Positions 1 to 11,505 of a stretch of 64,000 nucleotides of DNA are shown here, piece by piece; positions within the stretch are counted from its first letter, which is position 1, and every line of letters starts with the position of its first letter. A program made the position numbers and the translations under genes. The notes under the pieces were generated by a model, which saw only the letters and a list, made by a program, of their open reading frames with translations, was not told the origin of the DNA and searched no databases. Origin of the DNA: Clavelina lepadiformis (lineage: Eukaryota; Chordata; Ascidiacea; Aplousobranchia; Clavelinidae); contig NC_135245.1 in the NCBI RefSeq assembly GCF_947623445.1, positions 19,971,501-20,035,500 on the forward strand. Direction: 5' to 3'.

Positions 1-481
1 TGTAGAAACTTGAAATTTGGTGACTTTTCCTAAAAAATGTTCGGCTATCTGTCCATGTTTGTTTGATAAAGTTGGATTTTGTAATTTTTAAGATATTGCG
101 ATATTTTCATAATTTTCCTCTGCTTTGCTCTGCTCTCCGCATTGAAGCGTATTACTCATTTACGCACCAATAACTCGACTAACTATTCTCTTTCGTTCTC
201 ATCTCGCGGTCAGCTGGTTTTCCGCACAGCGGGGACGCGGCATATCAAGAAGAATTTCTAGAAATGTGTCACTTTGAGAAATACTTAATTTACACTAAAT
301 TCACTTTCTTTAGTTTTACAATTATGATGTATACAGGAAGCCAGCAGATTTTTCTACTAACCTGTCAAAATCCGATCAGTTTACGACGTATAGTTTTCTA
401 GTAATTAACGATTGAAAATGTGTGTGCGGGGTCGGCCACACCTAGATTTTCAGTAAACTCGCGAGCCTGGTTAGGATAGGG
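1..481. mobile_element. piggyBac-like MITE, copy A, cut by window start
   Basis: This is the right-hand 481 bp of a short non-autonomous element whose full copy lies 6,460 bp downstream. Its right end reads GCCTGGTTAGGATAGGG and is followed by TTAA (482-485). The terminal CCCT and TTAA target are typical of piggyBac-type MITEs. No coding sequence was seen. It lies about 0.4 kb upstream of the first Ly6-like gene. Confidence 0.65.
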
Positions 482-852
482 TTAACGCTTGGTCTGCTGC
501 TGCAGCACAAAGTTTTTGCATTGAGTTTTTCATCCATTCAAATTACATGAAACGAGATCAAGCTGCATTGAATAAGGGGCACAGAACAAAAGTTAATGCA
601 ATTATATCGTAAAATACTTTTAAATGCTCAAGTTTGATACGAGACGTTGCTTGCCGAGTATGACGATGAAGGACAGAAACATAAAAAAGTTTGAGAGTTG
701 TGAAAGCGATGTTTGTTTATGTTTAACGCCATACTCGATTTAGGCCACGCCTCAAAGTTTTGCCAACAACGTACAGGTGGCTGACTAGAAGAAAAGCAAA
801 GATAAAAACCTTAATTGAAATAATTTATGCAATTCAGCAGATTTTAGGCTCT

Positions 853-858
853 TATAAG
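853..858 (+). promoter_or_regulatory. TATA-like element of Ly6-like gene 1
   Basis: TATAAG lies 43 bp upstream of the ATG at 901, within CTTATAAGTGATAATTTGAT. A related TATAAGYGATCA-type motif lies at a similar distance upstream of the two minus-strand paralogues, which supports a shared core promoter. The duplicate is at 7313-7318. Confidence 0.5.
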
Positions 859-900
859 TGATAATTTGATCCATAGCAGAAGACACATCGATCAAGCAAC

Positions 901-2160
901 ATGAAGATTATTGTCAAAGTTGGACTTCTTCTTGCTTTTTTCTCCATTCAAGGTTTTTCAGGCTAAACAATTCTTTAAACATTTTAATCAAGGTAAACGA
1001 AATTCATAAAAATTGTCCATTGTTAATGAAAATTGCAGGATCAGCTATTCAATGCTATCAATGCCAATATGTATCGACTGCACCGGACAACACATGTTAT
1101 GGTCCTAGTGTAGGCGATGAGCATCTGTCAAGTTGCCCAACAGGACAAGATTATTGCTTAACTTCAGTCGGAAGGTAATCTAGATATAGACTGGTCAAAC
1201 AAGATATAAGCTCACCAAAAACTAAATGTACCGAAAAAAGCAACAAGCAATCGCTGGCTTAAAACTGATTAGCAGCAAACTACAGTGGTTCTGTAGTGAC
1301 AAACCTTTTCCGAAACACAGGACATTATTATAGACACATAATTCATGGTTTTACCAAGCTCAAGATTTCGTCAACCGATAAAGTATTTCCTACTTTGCAG
1401 AGGCAAGCGCGTCGGGCATTGATGTGACCACAATTCTGAGACAATGTTCGCCGGTTACTGCCCAGTACAATTGCCAAACCATTGCTGGAGTAAACGCGTG
1501 TCTCTATTATTGTTCAGGAGGTGAGTTTGGAGAGCAGCAGCTCACCACTTGAATGCTACTTTTGATTTCACGTTTTTCGATTAAGATCTTCAACCATCTT
1601 TCACAAATTTTTGCGCTTTGAAGACATTAATTTCTGCTTTTATGACGTCAGAGGTGAAACAACCGTAAACTAATCAATTGAATGCTATTTTTGATTTCAC
1701 GTTTATCGATTAAGATCTTCAACCATCTTTCACAAATTTTTGCGCTTTGAAGAAATTTATTTCTGCTTTTATGACGCCAGTTTCAGTTGTCGAAAAGACG
1801 AAAAAACCCCACGTTTAAAAAATTTCCAAGCTCACTAGTTTGTATGACGTCATTTCCGGTGTCGCTCTTGTGTCACTTGTTTGTCACGATCTGATGTTTC
1901 ATTTGCTTCAGTACTTTCTTCTCAAAATTTTGCTATATTTTTCAAAACAAATAAATTATATTATAATTATATTTTAGATTAATTCAGTTTACTTAGAAAA
2001 TAGAAGGCATTGTTACGTAATCTCGCTTTGGTAAAAATAAATTAAACCCAATTAATCTTCAGATGGTTGCAACAATGGCAACAGTGGATCACTGGTCCAA
2101 GCTTCTTTGTTCACTCTCATGCTGGCCATAGCTGGAGCTCTTGCGCTCACCAAGTGGTAA
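901..2160 (+). CDS. Ly6/uPAR-like GPI-anchored protein, copy 1
   Basis: Four exons: 901-952, 1039-1174, 1401-1520 and 2063-2160. Exon 1 encodes a signal peptide starting MKIIVKVGLLLAFFSIQ. Exon 2 gives a CYQC start and exon 3 a CLYYCSG stretch. Exon 4 begins DGCN and ends in a hydrophobic tail after SGS, as expected for a GPI-anchor signal. The Cys spacing fits a three-finger Ly6/uPAR fold, so this is probably a small surface protein; its ligand is unknown. Exon 2 ends in phase 2, whereas exon 3, if spliced at the first AG (1400), needs phase 1 and soon hits a stop. Splicing at the AG at 1406-1407 restores the frame. The minus-strand paralogues have the expected phase-1 donor. It is therefore either a gene with a shifted acceptor, a truncated secreted form, or a young pseudogene. 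Confidence 0.75.
1551..1790. repeat. 129-bp tandem duplication in intron 3
   Basis: The segment beginning GAATGCTACTTTTGATTTCACG at 1551 recurs at 1680 with small changes. Both copies carry GATTAAGATCTTCAACC and a TTTTATGACG end. The same pair occurs in the duplicate gene at 8011-8250. It is intronic, with no visible function. Confidence 0.8.
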
Positions 2161-2330
2161 TGAAGTTGTGTGATTCACGCCCGCATGATGTCTCTGTATC
2201 AAACGATTAATTATATTAGCAGTGTGTGTGTATTTTGCATCCAGAGATTTGTTTGTGTAAAGTAGAAATATCTTCTGTGTAAGTTACGATGTTTTATGAT
2301 AGCATGTAAATGAACGGTATATAACCTAAC

Positions 2331-2336
2331 AATAAA
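2331..2336 (+). other. Polyadenylation signal of Ly6-like copy 1
   Basis: AATAAA lies 171 bp after the stop codon. The identical signal of copy 2 is at 8791-8796. Confidence 0.5.
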
Positions 2337-3189
2337 TCATTTCACCAATACAAGTTGATCACAATTTTACCAAGTTATATGAAGAGGTGACGTTTAGTTT
2401 GCCGGCGGAACCATCAGTATCAGTATCAGCATCAGTATCTTTTCTTCTATGTTTGCTCTTTAAAAATTCCCGTCCTGGGTCTTTCTATTTTTGAGCGGAT
2501 CAGTCATCGGTATAATTGCTTCAAACCTTTATAATTTCCATTTCGTGTTAACACGAATATCGCTTTCCTTAAAGTTCAAAGGTTACATTCATTATTTTAA
2601 TAAAGTGACTACATCACCGGAAGCAGATCAGGGAGTTGTTGTTAAAGATAGGCGGTTAGGTTCGAAGAATGGCGATGCAAAAATTTAATTTAAGCTATTT
2701 TGGATTTAATTGAATTACATTTAGATTAGAAAGTAGATTTAGGTTTGGTTCAAATTGCTATGCTATAAAATTTAAGTTACTTTAACAAGAAACTATGAAA
2801 GATAGCTTTGAACTCACTAATTTTTTCCGGTGACATAGTAGCAGTCTATTTAGAAATAAGTATAAATGTCCCAGTCCAGTATGTTTGGAACAGGTTCTAT
2901 CCTGTAGGTGACTTCATTTCTTGGTGATGGCGTAAGATAAATTTACAATTCGGAAGGCTGTATCAACTCAACCAACCAGTGAATAGCAAGATATTACCAC
3001 AACTGACAACAATGCACTGGATTTGGTCGCATTCCTTCGGCTTTTTCTTAAATTCTTATCTAATTAGATCAAATTATTGCTATAAATGCCACTCAGGAGC
3101 GCGATTTGTACAGACGGCGTTCCACAATATAACATTATATTATGCATAGTTATCATATGTGTGAGACAATATTCTTTAGATACGGTTTG

Positions 3190-3960
3190 GTCTGCTGGAT
3201 TGTTTGTGGCGTATCATAAAAACTCTTCATTTACTGTAAAGGTAGCTCCGGTGTCAATCAGAGCAAACGCTGAACTCTCATCAATGTTTATGTTGACATA
3301 CTTACGCTATTGGTAGGACGTCGATTGTTTGTCGCATGTTGTTGTTGACAACGTCGATTGATGTGATCGCAATCTCACAGTTACAGCAAAACACTGAAGT
3401 CTTCTTCTCTCTTCTCGAGGTTCCCTTGCTGTCTTCATTTCACTTCGCAGCTGGGAAATTTCGTCTTGAAGTTTTTCGGCTGTTTTTGTTTTTCATTCGG
3501 CTACATCCTGGTGAGTGGTGATATATCGTCACCGCTGCCACTTCTGACGACATTATACGTGGTTCAAGATGCATCCGTTCTGCGTTATCAATAGCGTTCT
3601 TTGCGGTGGGTTAAATATCCGGTTATGAATATTTAGAGTTATCGTGTAAGATCTGAAACGCTTGCTGACAATTTCTCAGTTATACAGCACACTACTGCGC
3701 CTTTCATGGTGGTCGTCGTTTGGACAAGCCACTGTTCACAGCTGGGCTAAAGTTTCCAGAAAGCTTCTCAAGAATTTGTGGAAATCTTGGGTGCGCTGGT
3801 AGAGCTGTTGCATGACATGCTTTTTGTGAACGTGTTCCTGACGCTGTATCTTTGTCTTGTTGAATGACTTCGTCGTAGCTGAGCTCGTAGAGTTCTTTAC
3901 GACCATTGTACATGGATGAATCTCATGAATTTCATATCTGATGAATCTCATATCTCCTAG
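3190..3960 (-). pseudogene. Decayed gag-pro remnant of a retrotransposon (unit 1)
   Basis: Read on the minus strand, about 3960-3740 gives gag-like protein (ELSYDEVIQQ, then a SFLETLAQL stretch). About 3520-3380 gives a charged segment, and about 3300-3210 contains ALIDTGATFTV, the active-site motif of a retroviral-type aspartic protease. Frame changes and stops interrupt it, for example a TGA shortly after the protease motif. The order gag then protease fits an LTR retrotransposon, but no reverse transcriptase or LTR was recognised. The copy in unit 2 is parallel. Confidence 0.5.
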
Positions 3961-3984
3961 CAAACTTTGTACACGTAAAGTATG

Positions 3985-4215
3985 ATGTAAATTCCTGACG
4001 GCTTCTGAGACAAGTTTCGGTTGAATATTTCCAAATTCATTGCTAGGCTTTCAATAATAAAATCAAATACTAGCTCAGTAAATTGCAGTACAAAATGATT
4101 TGGATGAATTGAAACGTCTGGATCTGTTTCTGGTCACGTACATTGATGTTAACCTCACAGAAAATCATGTTTAAAACATATTAATATAATCTGTTTGGAT
4201 CAAACTGCGCAAGTT
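3985..4215. repeat. Dispersed direct repeat, copy a
   Basis: This segment includes AGCTCAGTAAATTGCAGTAC and GTCACGTACATTGATGTTAA. It recurs at about 4675-4915 with small differences. No coding potential was recognised in either copy. Confidence 0.75.
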
Positions 4216-4224
4216 TCTTTAAAG

Positions 4225-4415
4225 TCTTTTCAAATTACATGAAACGCGAAATCAAGTTGCGTTGAATCGGGCACAGAACAAAAGTTAATGCAGTTATATT
4301 GTGAAATACTTTCAAATGCTCAAGTTTGTTACGAGACGTTGCCAAGCATGACGATGAAGGACAGAAATATAAAAAAGTTTGAGAATTGTGAAAGCGATGT
4401 TTGTTTGTGATCTAT
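4225..4415. repeat. Extra partial copy of the Ly6 5' flank
   Basis: This resembles 530-720 and 6990-7180, the region upstream of the Ly6-like genes, including GGGCACAGAACAAAAGTTAA and ATGACGATGAAGGACAGAAA. The gene itself does not follow, so this is a remnant of a further duplication event or a small dispersed repeat. Confidence 0.65.
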
Positions 4416-4674
4416 ACCATACATTTTTTTAGCTTTCATATTTGTAACTTTAGCTTTATTTTAGCATTTATTCACATACTGCAGAAAAAATATCAAATGA
4501 CAAATGAATCACGATTCACGTGATGCCGGGCGGGTGGGTTAGTTTCATTCGATCAATGATCTCGACTTGAACATTTAGTTTCGAACAGAAACCAGACTTA
4601 TCACGATTTGCGTCACAAGACTCGATCATATCCGACAAAACGTAAAATAAATTAACTCTTGAAAGCTTCAAAAT

Positions 4675-4915
4675 AAATCGGGAAATTCCTGATGCTGTCT
4701 GAGACCAGTTTCGGTTGAATATTTCCAAATCAATTGCCTTTAATATTGAAATAAAATATTAGCTCAGTAAATTGCAGTACAAAATCATTTGGATGAATTG
4801 AAACATGTGGATCAGTTTTTGGTCACGTACATTGATGTTAACCTCACATAAAATCATGTTTAAAACATATTAATAATCTGTTTGGATGAAACCGCGCAAG
4901 TTTTTTGAAAGTACA
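4675..4915. repeat. Dispersed direct repeat, copy b
   Basis: Second copy of the repeat at 3985-4215. The two copies flank the extra Ly6 upstream fragment. Confidence 0.75.
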
Positions 4916-4924
4916 AACAACGTG

Positions 4925-5520
4925 GATAAGGTAGGCCTACCATACGTCCTCTTTTAGGAGGATTTGTCCTCTTTTTTCAAGAAAAGTGAATGGTCCTCCG
5001 AGGACGCTCAAAAATGCCCAAATGTCCTCTTTTTTCGCATTTCGAGTTAGTTGCTTATACTTTCAACAAAACTTTTAGGCGAGACGTTGTATTTATTTCC
5101 AAAATATTACTGTAGCCATGAAACATGATGAATTGCTGGTTTAAAAAATGTTTTCCAACAAATTGCTCTATCAGCCCTACCTTCTTGATTGTTATTGCAA
5201 ACATTGTTCGACGTTCTCTGTAACATTTGGGCTTTTTGATGTTGAGTTAAGTTCAAACTTGGGGTCTGTTAAGTTTAAACTTGCGCCAGAAAAATTGCAA
5301 CAGAACCTCACATGTAAAAAGGCCCATTAATAAAGCAAAGGTGTGAGTTTTGTAGGCCTAGCCTACTATTAGTGTTACTTAGGGCTACCATATATCTTCT
5401 TTTCTAAATAAAAATGAATTGTGCTCAAAGTATAGCCTACTGAAAAATGTCAAAATGTCCACTTTTTTGCATTTTGTGCATTCTTGCTTATATTTTCAAC
5501 ACAATTATATTTTTATGTGA
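4925..5520. repeat. Two diverged copies of a CTACCATA(C/T) repeat
   Basis: About 4935-5080 and 5383-5510 share an opening CTACCATA, a TCCTCTTTT-like or TTCTTTTCT-like tract, an AAATGTCC..CTTTTTT.GCATTT core and a TTGCTTATA(C/T)TTTTCAACA end. They look like two old copies of one interspersed repeat. No gene was recognised between them. Confidence 0.5.
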
Positions 5521-5524
5521 CTTT

Positions 5525-5800
5525 TTGGGTCAAACGACAATTAACCGTGGGAAATTGACCGCGAACAAACTCACCGAGGACAACTGACCATGACGTAAAT
5601 TTACCTAGAACCAACTGACCTTAAACCATATTATTACTTTAATCATATAATTTGAATAAACAACCATGCTAATATGCTTAAAAAATAAAAATCAAATGCG
5701 TAGCGTTTGTTTTGTGTCGCCGGCCAGTTGACCACGACCAATTGTCACCGGTGCATTTGTTCACGGTCAATTGACGTGATCCCGACTTTTTGGCATGAGG
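5525..5800. mobile_element. MITE-like segment with AATTGACC subrepeats
   Basis: Short motifs built on AATTGACCG, CCAACTGACC and GTTGACCACGACC occur in one orientation on the left and the opposite orientation on the right (GGTCAATTGACGTG). Both ends contain GACTTTTTGG. The organisation recalls the subterminal repeats of the Mutator-like element at 47.4-49.2 kb, but the motif differs. Class uncertain. Confidence 0.4.
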
Positions 5801-6387
5801 TCTAAGTCAAGTGACATTTCGGCGACAGCATGAGGTCTAACCATTTTTGTTATCATTGTTTTGATTTACACAACCATAAAAGCTAAATAAAGCTAGGCAG
5901 TAACGCCAAAGAAATATACTGTGTTTTCTGATGAACTGTGGCAAAAGTATCCTTGTTTCAGAAAAGGACGTAATGATTTTGAAGCTGAATGCATTACTTG
6001 TGCATATACGTATAGTTATCCAAAACATGTGATAAATTCTTTAAACGTAAAACTCTATTTTCATTGCACTAGCTGGCGAAATTGTCTTCCTTTTAGGCGA
6101 TGAAAATATGGTAGGCCTAGGATAAGGCAACAAAAAATAAACCTATTCAGTTCTGCATGTCATGACAAACATTTCTTGGAAATAGTTTCCTTCAGGGTAA
6201 GATCGGATGTTGAAGCTATTGACAGATCCGAAGCGGACGCGAGGGCGTGAGGTTGAATCATGACATGAAACTCTGTCATTTCCTTGGCTGTGCTGGCATG
6301 ATTTGGCTTTCGTTACAGATAGTTGTCTTCACTAGTCGAGAATGCTGCATTTGTAAGATGGATGATAAACAGCATTGATTTCTTTAA

Positions 6388-6941
6388 CCCTATTCTAACT
6401 AGGCTTGGCTTCTCCTGCACAATGTCACAGCAAAACGTGGCGTACAGTTGCATTGTTAGCTGTAGAAACTTGAAATTTGGTGACTTTTCCTAAAAAATGT
6501 TCGGCTATCTGTCCATGTTTGTTTGATAAAGTTGGATTTTGTAATTTTTAAGATATTGCGATATTTTCATAATTTTCCTCTGCTTTGCTCTGCTCTCCGC
6601 ATTGAAGCGTATTACTCATTTACGCACCAATAACTCGACTAACTATTCTCTTTCGTTCTCATCTCGCGGTCAGCTGGTTTTCCGCACAGCGGGGACGCGG
6701 CATATCAAGAAGAATTTCTAGAAATGTGTCACTTTGAGAAATACTTAATTTACACTAAATTCACTTTCTTTAGTTTTACAATTATGATGTATACAGGAAG
6801 CCAGCAGATTTTTCTACTAACCTGTCAAAATCCGATCAGTTTACGACGTATAGTTTTCTAGTAATTAACGATTGAAAATGTGTGTGCGGGGTCGGCCACA
6901 CCTAGATTTTCAGTAAACTCGCGAGCCTGGTTAGGATAGGG
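6388..6941. mobile_element. Complete piggyBac-like MITE (554 bp)
   Basis: The ends are CCCTATTCTAACTAGGC and GCCTGGTTAGGATAGGG, which are inverted repeats with few mismatches. TTAA flanks both sides (6384-6387 and 6942-6945), the expected piggyBac target duplication. No open frame was recognised. It sits at the left side of duplication unit 2. Confidence 0.75.
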
Positions 6942-9900
6942 TTAACGCTTGGTCTGCTGCTGCAGCACAAAGTTTTTGCATTGAGTTTTTCATCCATTCA
7001 AATTACATGAAACGAGATCAAGCTGCATTGAATAAGGGGCACAGAACAAAAGTTAATGCAATTATATCGTAAAATACTTTTAAATGCTCAAGTTTGATAC
7101 GAGACGTTGCTTGCCGAGTATGACGATGAAGGACAGAAACATAAAAAAGTTTGAGAGTTGTGAAAGCGATGTTTGTTTATGTTTAACGCCATACTCGATT
7201 TAGGCCACGCCTCAAAGTTTTGCCAACAACGTACAGGTGGCTGACTAGAAGAAAAGCAAAGATAAAAACCTTAATTGAAATAATTTATGCAATTCAGCAG
7301 ATTTTAGGCTCTTATAAGTGATAATTTGATCCATAGCAGAAGACACATCGATCAAGCAACATGAAGATTATTGTCAAAGTTGGACTTCTTCTTGCTTTTT
7401 TCTCCATTCAAGGTTTTTCAGGCTAAACAATTCTTTAAACATTTTAATCAAGGTAAACGAAATTCATAAAAATTGTCCATTGTTAATGAAAATTGCAGGA
7501 TCAGCTATTCAATGCTATCAATGCCAATATGTATCGACTGCACCGGACAACACATGTTATGGTCCTAGTGTAGGCGATGAGCATCTGTCAAGTTGCCCAA
7601 CAGGACAAGATTATTGCTTAACTTCAGTCGGAAGGTAATCTAGATATAGACTGGTCAAACAAGATATAAGCTCACCAAAAACTAAATGTACCGAAAAAAG
7701 CAACAAGCAATCGCTGGCTTAAAACTGATTAGCAGCAAACTACAGTGGTTCTGTAGTGACAAACCTTTTCCGAAACACAGGACATTATTATAGACACATA
7801 ATTCATGGTTTTACCAAGCTCAAGATTTCGTCAACCGATAAAGTATTTCCTACTTTGCAGAGGCAAGCGCGTCGGGCATTGATGTGACCACAATTCTGAG
7901 ACAATGTTCGCCGGTTACTGCCCAGTACAATTGCCAAACCATTGCTGGAGTAAACGCGTGTCTCTATTATTGTTCAGGAGGTGAGTTTGGAGAGCAGCAG
8001 CTCACCACTTGAATGCTACTTTTGATTTCACGTTTTTCGATTAAGATCTTCAACCATCTTTCACAAATTTTTGCGCTTTGAAGACATTAATTTCTGCTTT
8101 TATGACGTCAGAGGTGAAACAACCGTAAACTAATCAATTGAATGCTATTTTTGATTTCACGTTTATCGATTAAGATCTTCAACCATCTTTCACAAATTTT
8201 TGCGCTTTGAAGAAATTTATTTCTGCTTTTATGACGCCAGTTTCAGTTGTCGAAAAGACGAAAAAACCCCACGTTTAAAAAATTTCCAAGCTCACTAGTT
8301 TGTATGACGTCATTTCCGGTGTCGCTCTTGTGTCACTTGTTTGTCACGATCTGATGTTTCATTTGCTTCAGTACTTTCTTCTCAAAATTTTGCTATATTT
8401 TTCAAAACAAATAAATTATATTATAATTATATTTTAGATTAATTCAGTTTACTTAGAAAATAGAAGTCATTGTTACGTAATCTCGCTTTGGTAAAAATAA
8501 ATTAAACCCAATTAATCTTCAGATGGTTGCAACAATGGCAACAGTGGATCACTGGTCCAAGCTTCTTTGTTCACTCTCATGCTGGCCATAGCTGGAGCTC
8601 TTGCGCTCACCAAGTGGTAATGAAGTTGTGTGATTCACGCCCGCATGATGTCTCTGTATCAAACGATTAATTATATTAGCAGTGTGTGTGTATTTTGCAT
8701 CCAGAGATTTGTTTGTGTAAAGTAGAAATATCTTCTGTGTAAGTTACGATGTTTTATGATAGCATGTAAATGAACGGTATATAACCTAACAATAAATCAT
8801 TTCACCAATACAAGTTGATCACAATTTTACCAAGTTATATGAAGAGGTGACGTTTAGTTTGCCGGCGGAACCATCAGTATCAGTATCAGCATCAGTATCT
8901 TTTCTTCTATGTTTGCTCTTTAAAAATTCCCGTCCTGGGTCTTTCTATTGTTTCGCGGATCAGTCATTGTTATAATTGCTTCAAACCTTTGTACGTTCAA
9001 TTTCGTGTTTACACGAATATCGCTTTCCTTAAAGTTCAAAGGTTACATTCATTATTTTAATAAAGTGACTACATCACCGGAAGCAGATCAGGGAGTTGTT
9101 GTTAAAGATAGGCGGTTAGGTTCGAAGAATGGCGATGCAAAAAGTTAATTTAAGCTATTTCGGGTTTAATTGAAGTTACATTTAGATTAGAAAGTAGACT
9201 TGGGTTTGGCTCAAATTGCTATGCTATAACATTTAAGTTACTTTAACAAGAAACTATGAAAGATAGATTCGAACGCACGAATTTTTTCCGGTGACATAGT
9301 AGCAGTCTATTTTGAAATAAGTATAAATGTCCCAGTCCAGTATGTTTGGAACAGGTTCTATCCTGTAGGTGACTTCATTTCTTGGTGATGGCGTAAAATA
9401 AATTTACAATTTGGAAGGCTGTATCAACTCAATCAACCAGTGAATAGCAAGATATAGCTACAACTGACAACAACGCACTGGATTTGGTCGCATTCCTTCG
9501 GCTTTTTCTTAACTTCTTATCTAATTAGTTCAAATTATTGCTATAAATGCCACTTAGGAGCGCGATTTGTCCAGGCAGCGTTCCACAATATAACATTATA
9601 TTATGCATAGTTATCATATGTGTGAGACAGTATTCTCTAGATCCGGCTGCTGGATTGTTTGTAGCTTACCATAAAAACTCTTCACTTATAACTGTAAAGG
9701 TAGCTCCGGTGTCAATCAGAGCAAACGCTGAACTCTCATCAATGTTTATGTTGACATACTCACCTTACTGATTGTACGTAAGAAGCACGTCGATTGTTTG
9801 TTGCGTGTTGTTGTTAACAACGTCGAGCGATGTGACCATAATCTCACAGTTACAGTAAAACACTAAAGTCTTCTTCTCTCTTCTCGAGATTCCCTTGCTA

Positions 9901-10395
9901 TCTTCATTTCGCTTCGCAGCTAGGAAATTTCGTCTTGAAATTTTTCGACAGTTCTTTTGAATTCGGATACATCCTGATGATATCTCGTCACCGCTTCCAC
10001 TTCTGACGACATTATACGTGGTTCATGATGCTTTCGTTCCGCGTTTTCAATAGCGTTCTTTGTTGTGGGTTGAATATCCGGTTATGTATATTTAGAGTTA
10101 TCGTGTAAGATCTGAAACGCTTGCTGACAATTTCTCAGTTAAACAGCACACTACTGCGCCTTTCATGTTGGTCGTCGTTTGGATAAGCCACTGTTCACAG
10201 CTGGGCTAAAGTTTCCAGAAAGCTTCTCAGAGATTTTTCAAAACCTTGGGTGCGCTAGTAGAGCTGTTGCATGACATGCTTTTGTGAATATGGTCCTGAC
10301 GCTGTATCTTTTGCTTGTTGAATGACTTCGTCGTAGCTAAGCTCGTGGAGTTCTTTACGACCATCGGTCATGGATAATATCATATCTCCCCGCAA
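6461..10395. repeat. Direct duplication, unit 2
   Basis: Second copy of the block at 1-3965. It is almost identical to 8949, then diverged. The homologous right end is near 10,395, where CATATCTCC..GCAA.CTTTGTA aligns with unit 1. Confidence 0.9.
7361..8620 (+). CDS. Ly6/uPAR-like GPI-anchored protein, copy 2
   Basis: Exons are 7361-7412, 7499-7634, 7861-7980 and 8523-8620. I saw no difference from copy 1 in any exon, so signal peptide, Cys pattern, DGCN exon and GPI-type tail are the same. The only difference noticed in the gene span is one intronic base (8467). It carries the same phase conflict at the exon 2/exon 3 junction and the same rescuing downstream AG (7866-7867). Near identity of introns as well as exons suggests a very young duplication, gene conversion or an assembly duplicate. 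Confidence 0.75.
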
Positions 10396-10480
10396 GCTTT
10401 GTAGAAAAGCATGTTTCTTTGCAGCATCTGATGCTTTAGCGCTGTCGCAGAAGGATTCGAATTCGTTCAGAAAAGACGAA
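9650..10480 (-). pseudogene. Decayed gag-pro remnant of a retrotransposon (unit 2)
   Basis: This parallels the unit 1 remnant. About 10,480-10,200 gives a gag-like stretch with FCDSAKASDAAKKHAFLQSL and an ELSYDE segment. About 9750-9670 gives an aspartic protease motif, DTGATFTVISEEFL. At least two stops interrupt it. It extends further upstream (higher coordinates) than the unit 1 copy. No reverse transcriptase or LTR was recognised. Confidence 0.5.
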
Positions 10481-10499
10481 AACCTATAACTATAACCAA

Positions 10500-11500
10500 A
10501 CTGGTAACGAGGCGGGAATAAATTTATCCTTCAGTAAAACTTGATAAAATCTTCTGTATCTAAGAAATCCTGCCGTGCTTGCCAGTGTTACATTTTCGTT
10601 GTCTTCACTCTCACATATACCGGCTTATGTCTTATTATAATAATTCAGTCATAAGTCCCGCTCACACAACTTATCTCAGTAGCTCCAACCTTGAATGATG
10701 AGTGCTGTCAGATGCCGTTAAAAACACAATCAAGACGGATAGCGCTCAATCAAGTACATAAAGTCGCAATCGGCCGCAAGGGAAACGCGACGAAGCAAAG
10801 CCCCAAAACACGCGCAACATACACAAGACAATAATCTTTATACTTCCGATTTGGCCAGCTGGTAACCCCAAACAATAACTCAGGGTAAAGACGAGAAATT
10901 TTTCTCCAAGTTCGCCGAGAAGGTCTATATATCTATTCGCTCAAACTAACAAGTCTCAAGCGTGATAAATAGTAGGTAATCAAGATATTTCAAACATTTA
11001 TTCAAAAAGTCACTTGAAGAAAATAAACTGGACGACGACGCGTGAAAATACCCAATCGTTCTCCATGTATATACAAAGTGGAACTTATACTTGGTGTACA
11101 TTTTCAAGTGATAAGCAATGAAAGCCGAAATTTAGCCATCAAAGGCTTTCCTCGGCCCATAGACTGTAATACCATCACTGCATGCACAGATTCCACACGT
11201 GCACACACCATAAGACTATATTCGAACCTGTAACAATATTCTTTTATTATAGCTATCGGCGCCAAATTGTGTTAAATCATTGCTTTTATGCACTGCGTGG
11301 AGAGGATTTAATGCAATGAATTTTTGTAATAACTGACCAACTGGCCTTGGTCTCAAAGTTGCAGCACAATGTAAGCATCCGCCAGTAAACTACACTAGTT
11401 AGCTTGGCGCCATCTAGCGTATGCATTTTTTGCTAGCTTCTTATAAAGAGGCGGGGAGTTTTTTGAATGCCTCAAACTTTTTACATCAATTCTTTTTTAA
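10500..11500. other. Intergenic stretch, no gene recognised
   Basis: Between the retrotransposon remnant and the minus-strand Ly6-like gene I see no convincing exon, RNA gene or mobile-element terminus. Confidence 0.5.
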
Positions 11501-11505
11501 TAAAT

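Larger units (their letters stand above)
1..3965. repeat. Direct duplication, unit 1
   Basis: This block recurs at offset +6,460 (6461 to about 10,395). By eye, 1-2489 matches 6461-8949 with one substitution (2007 g versus 8467 t). From 2490 on the copies differ by frequent substitutions and small indels. The unit holds MITE copy A, a Ly6-like gene and a minus-strand gag-pro remnant. Similarity fades near 3960. The left limit is outside the window. Confidence 0.9.

Noticed and set aside
2491-2688. Plus-strand frame conserved between the duplication units (also 8948-9148)
   Set aside because: Conservation is explained by the duplication; no start context, domain or splice signal supports it.
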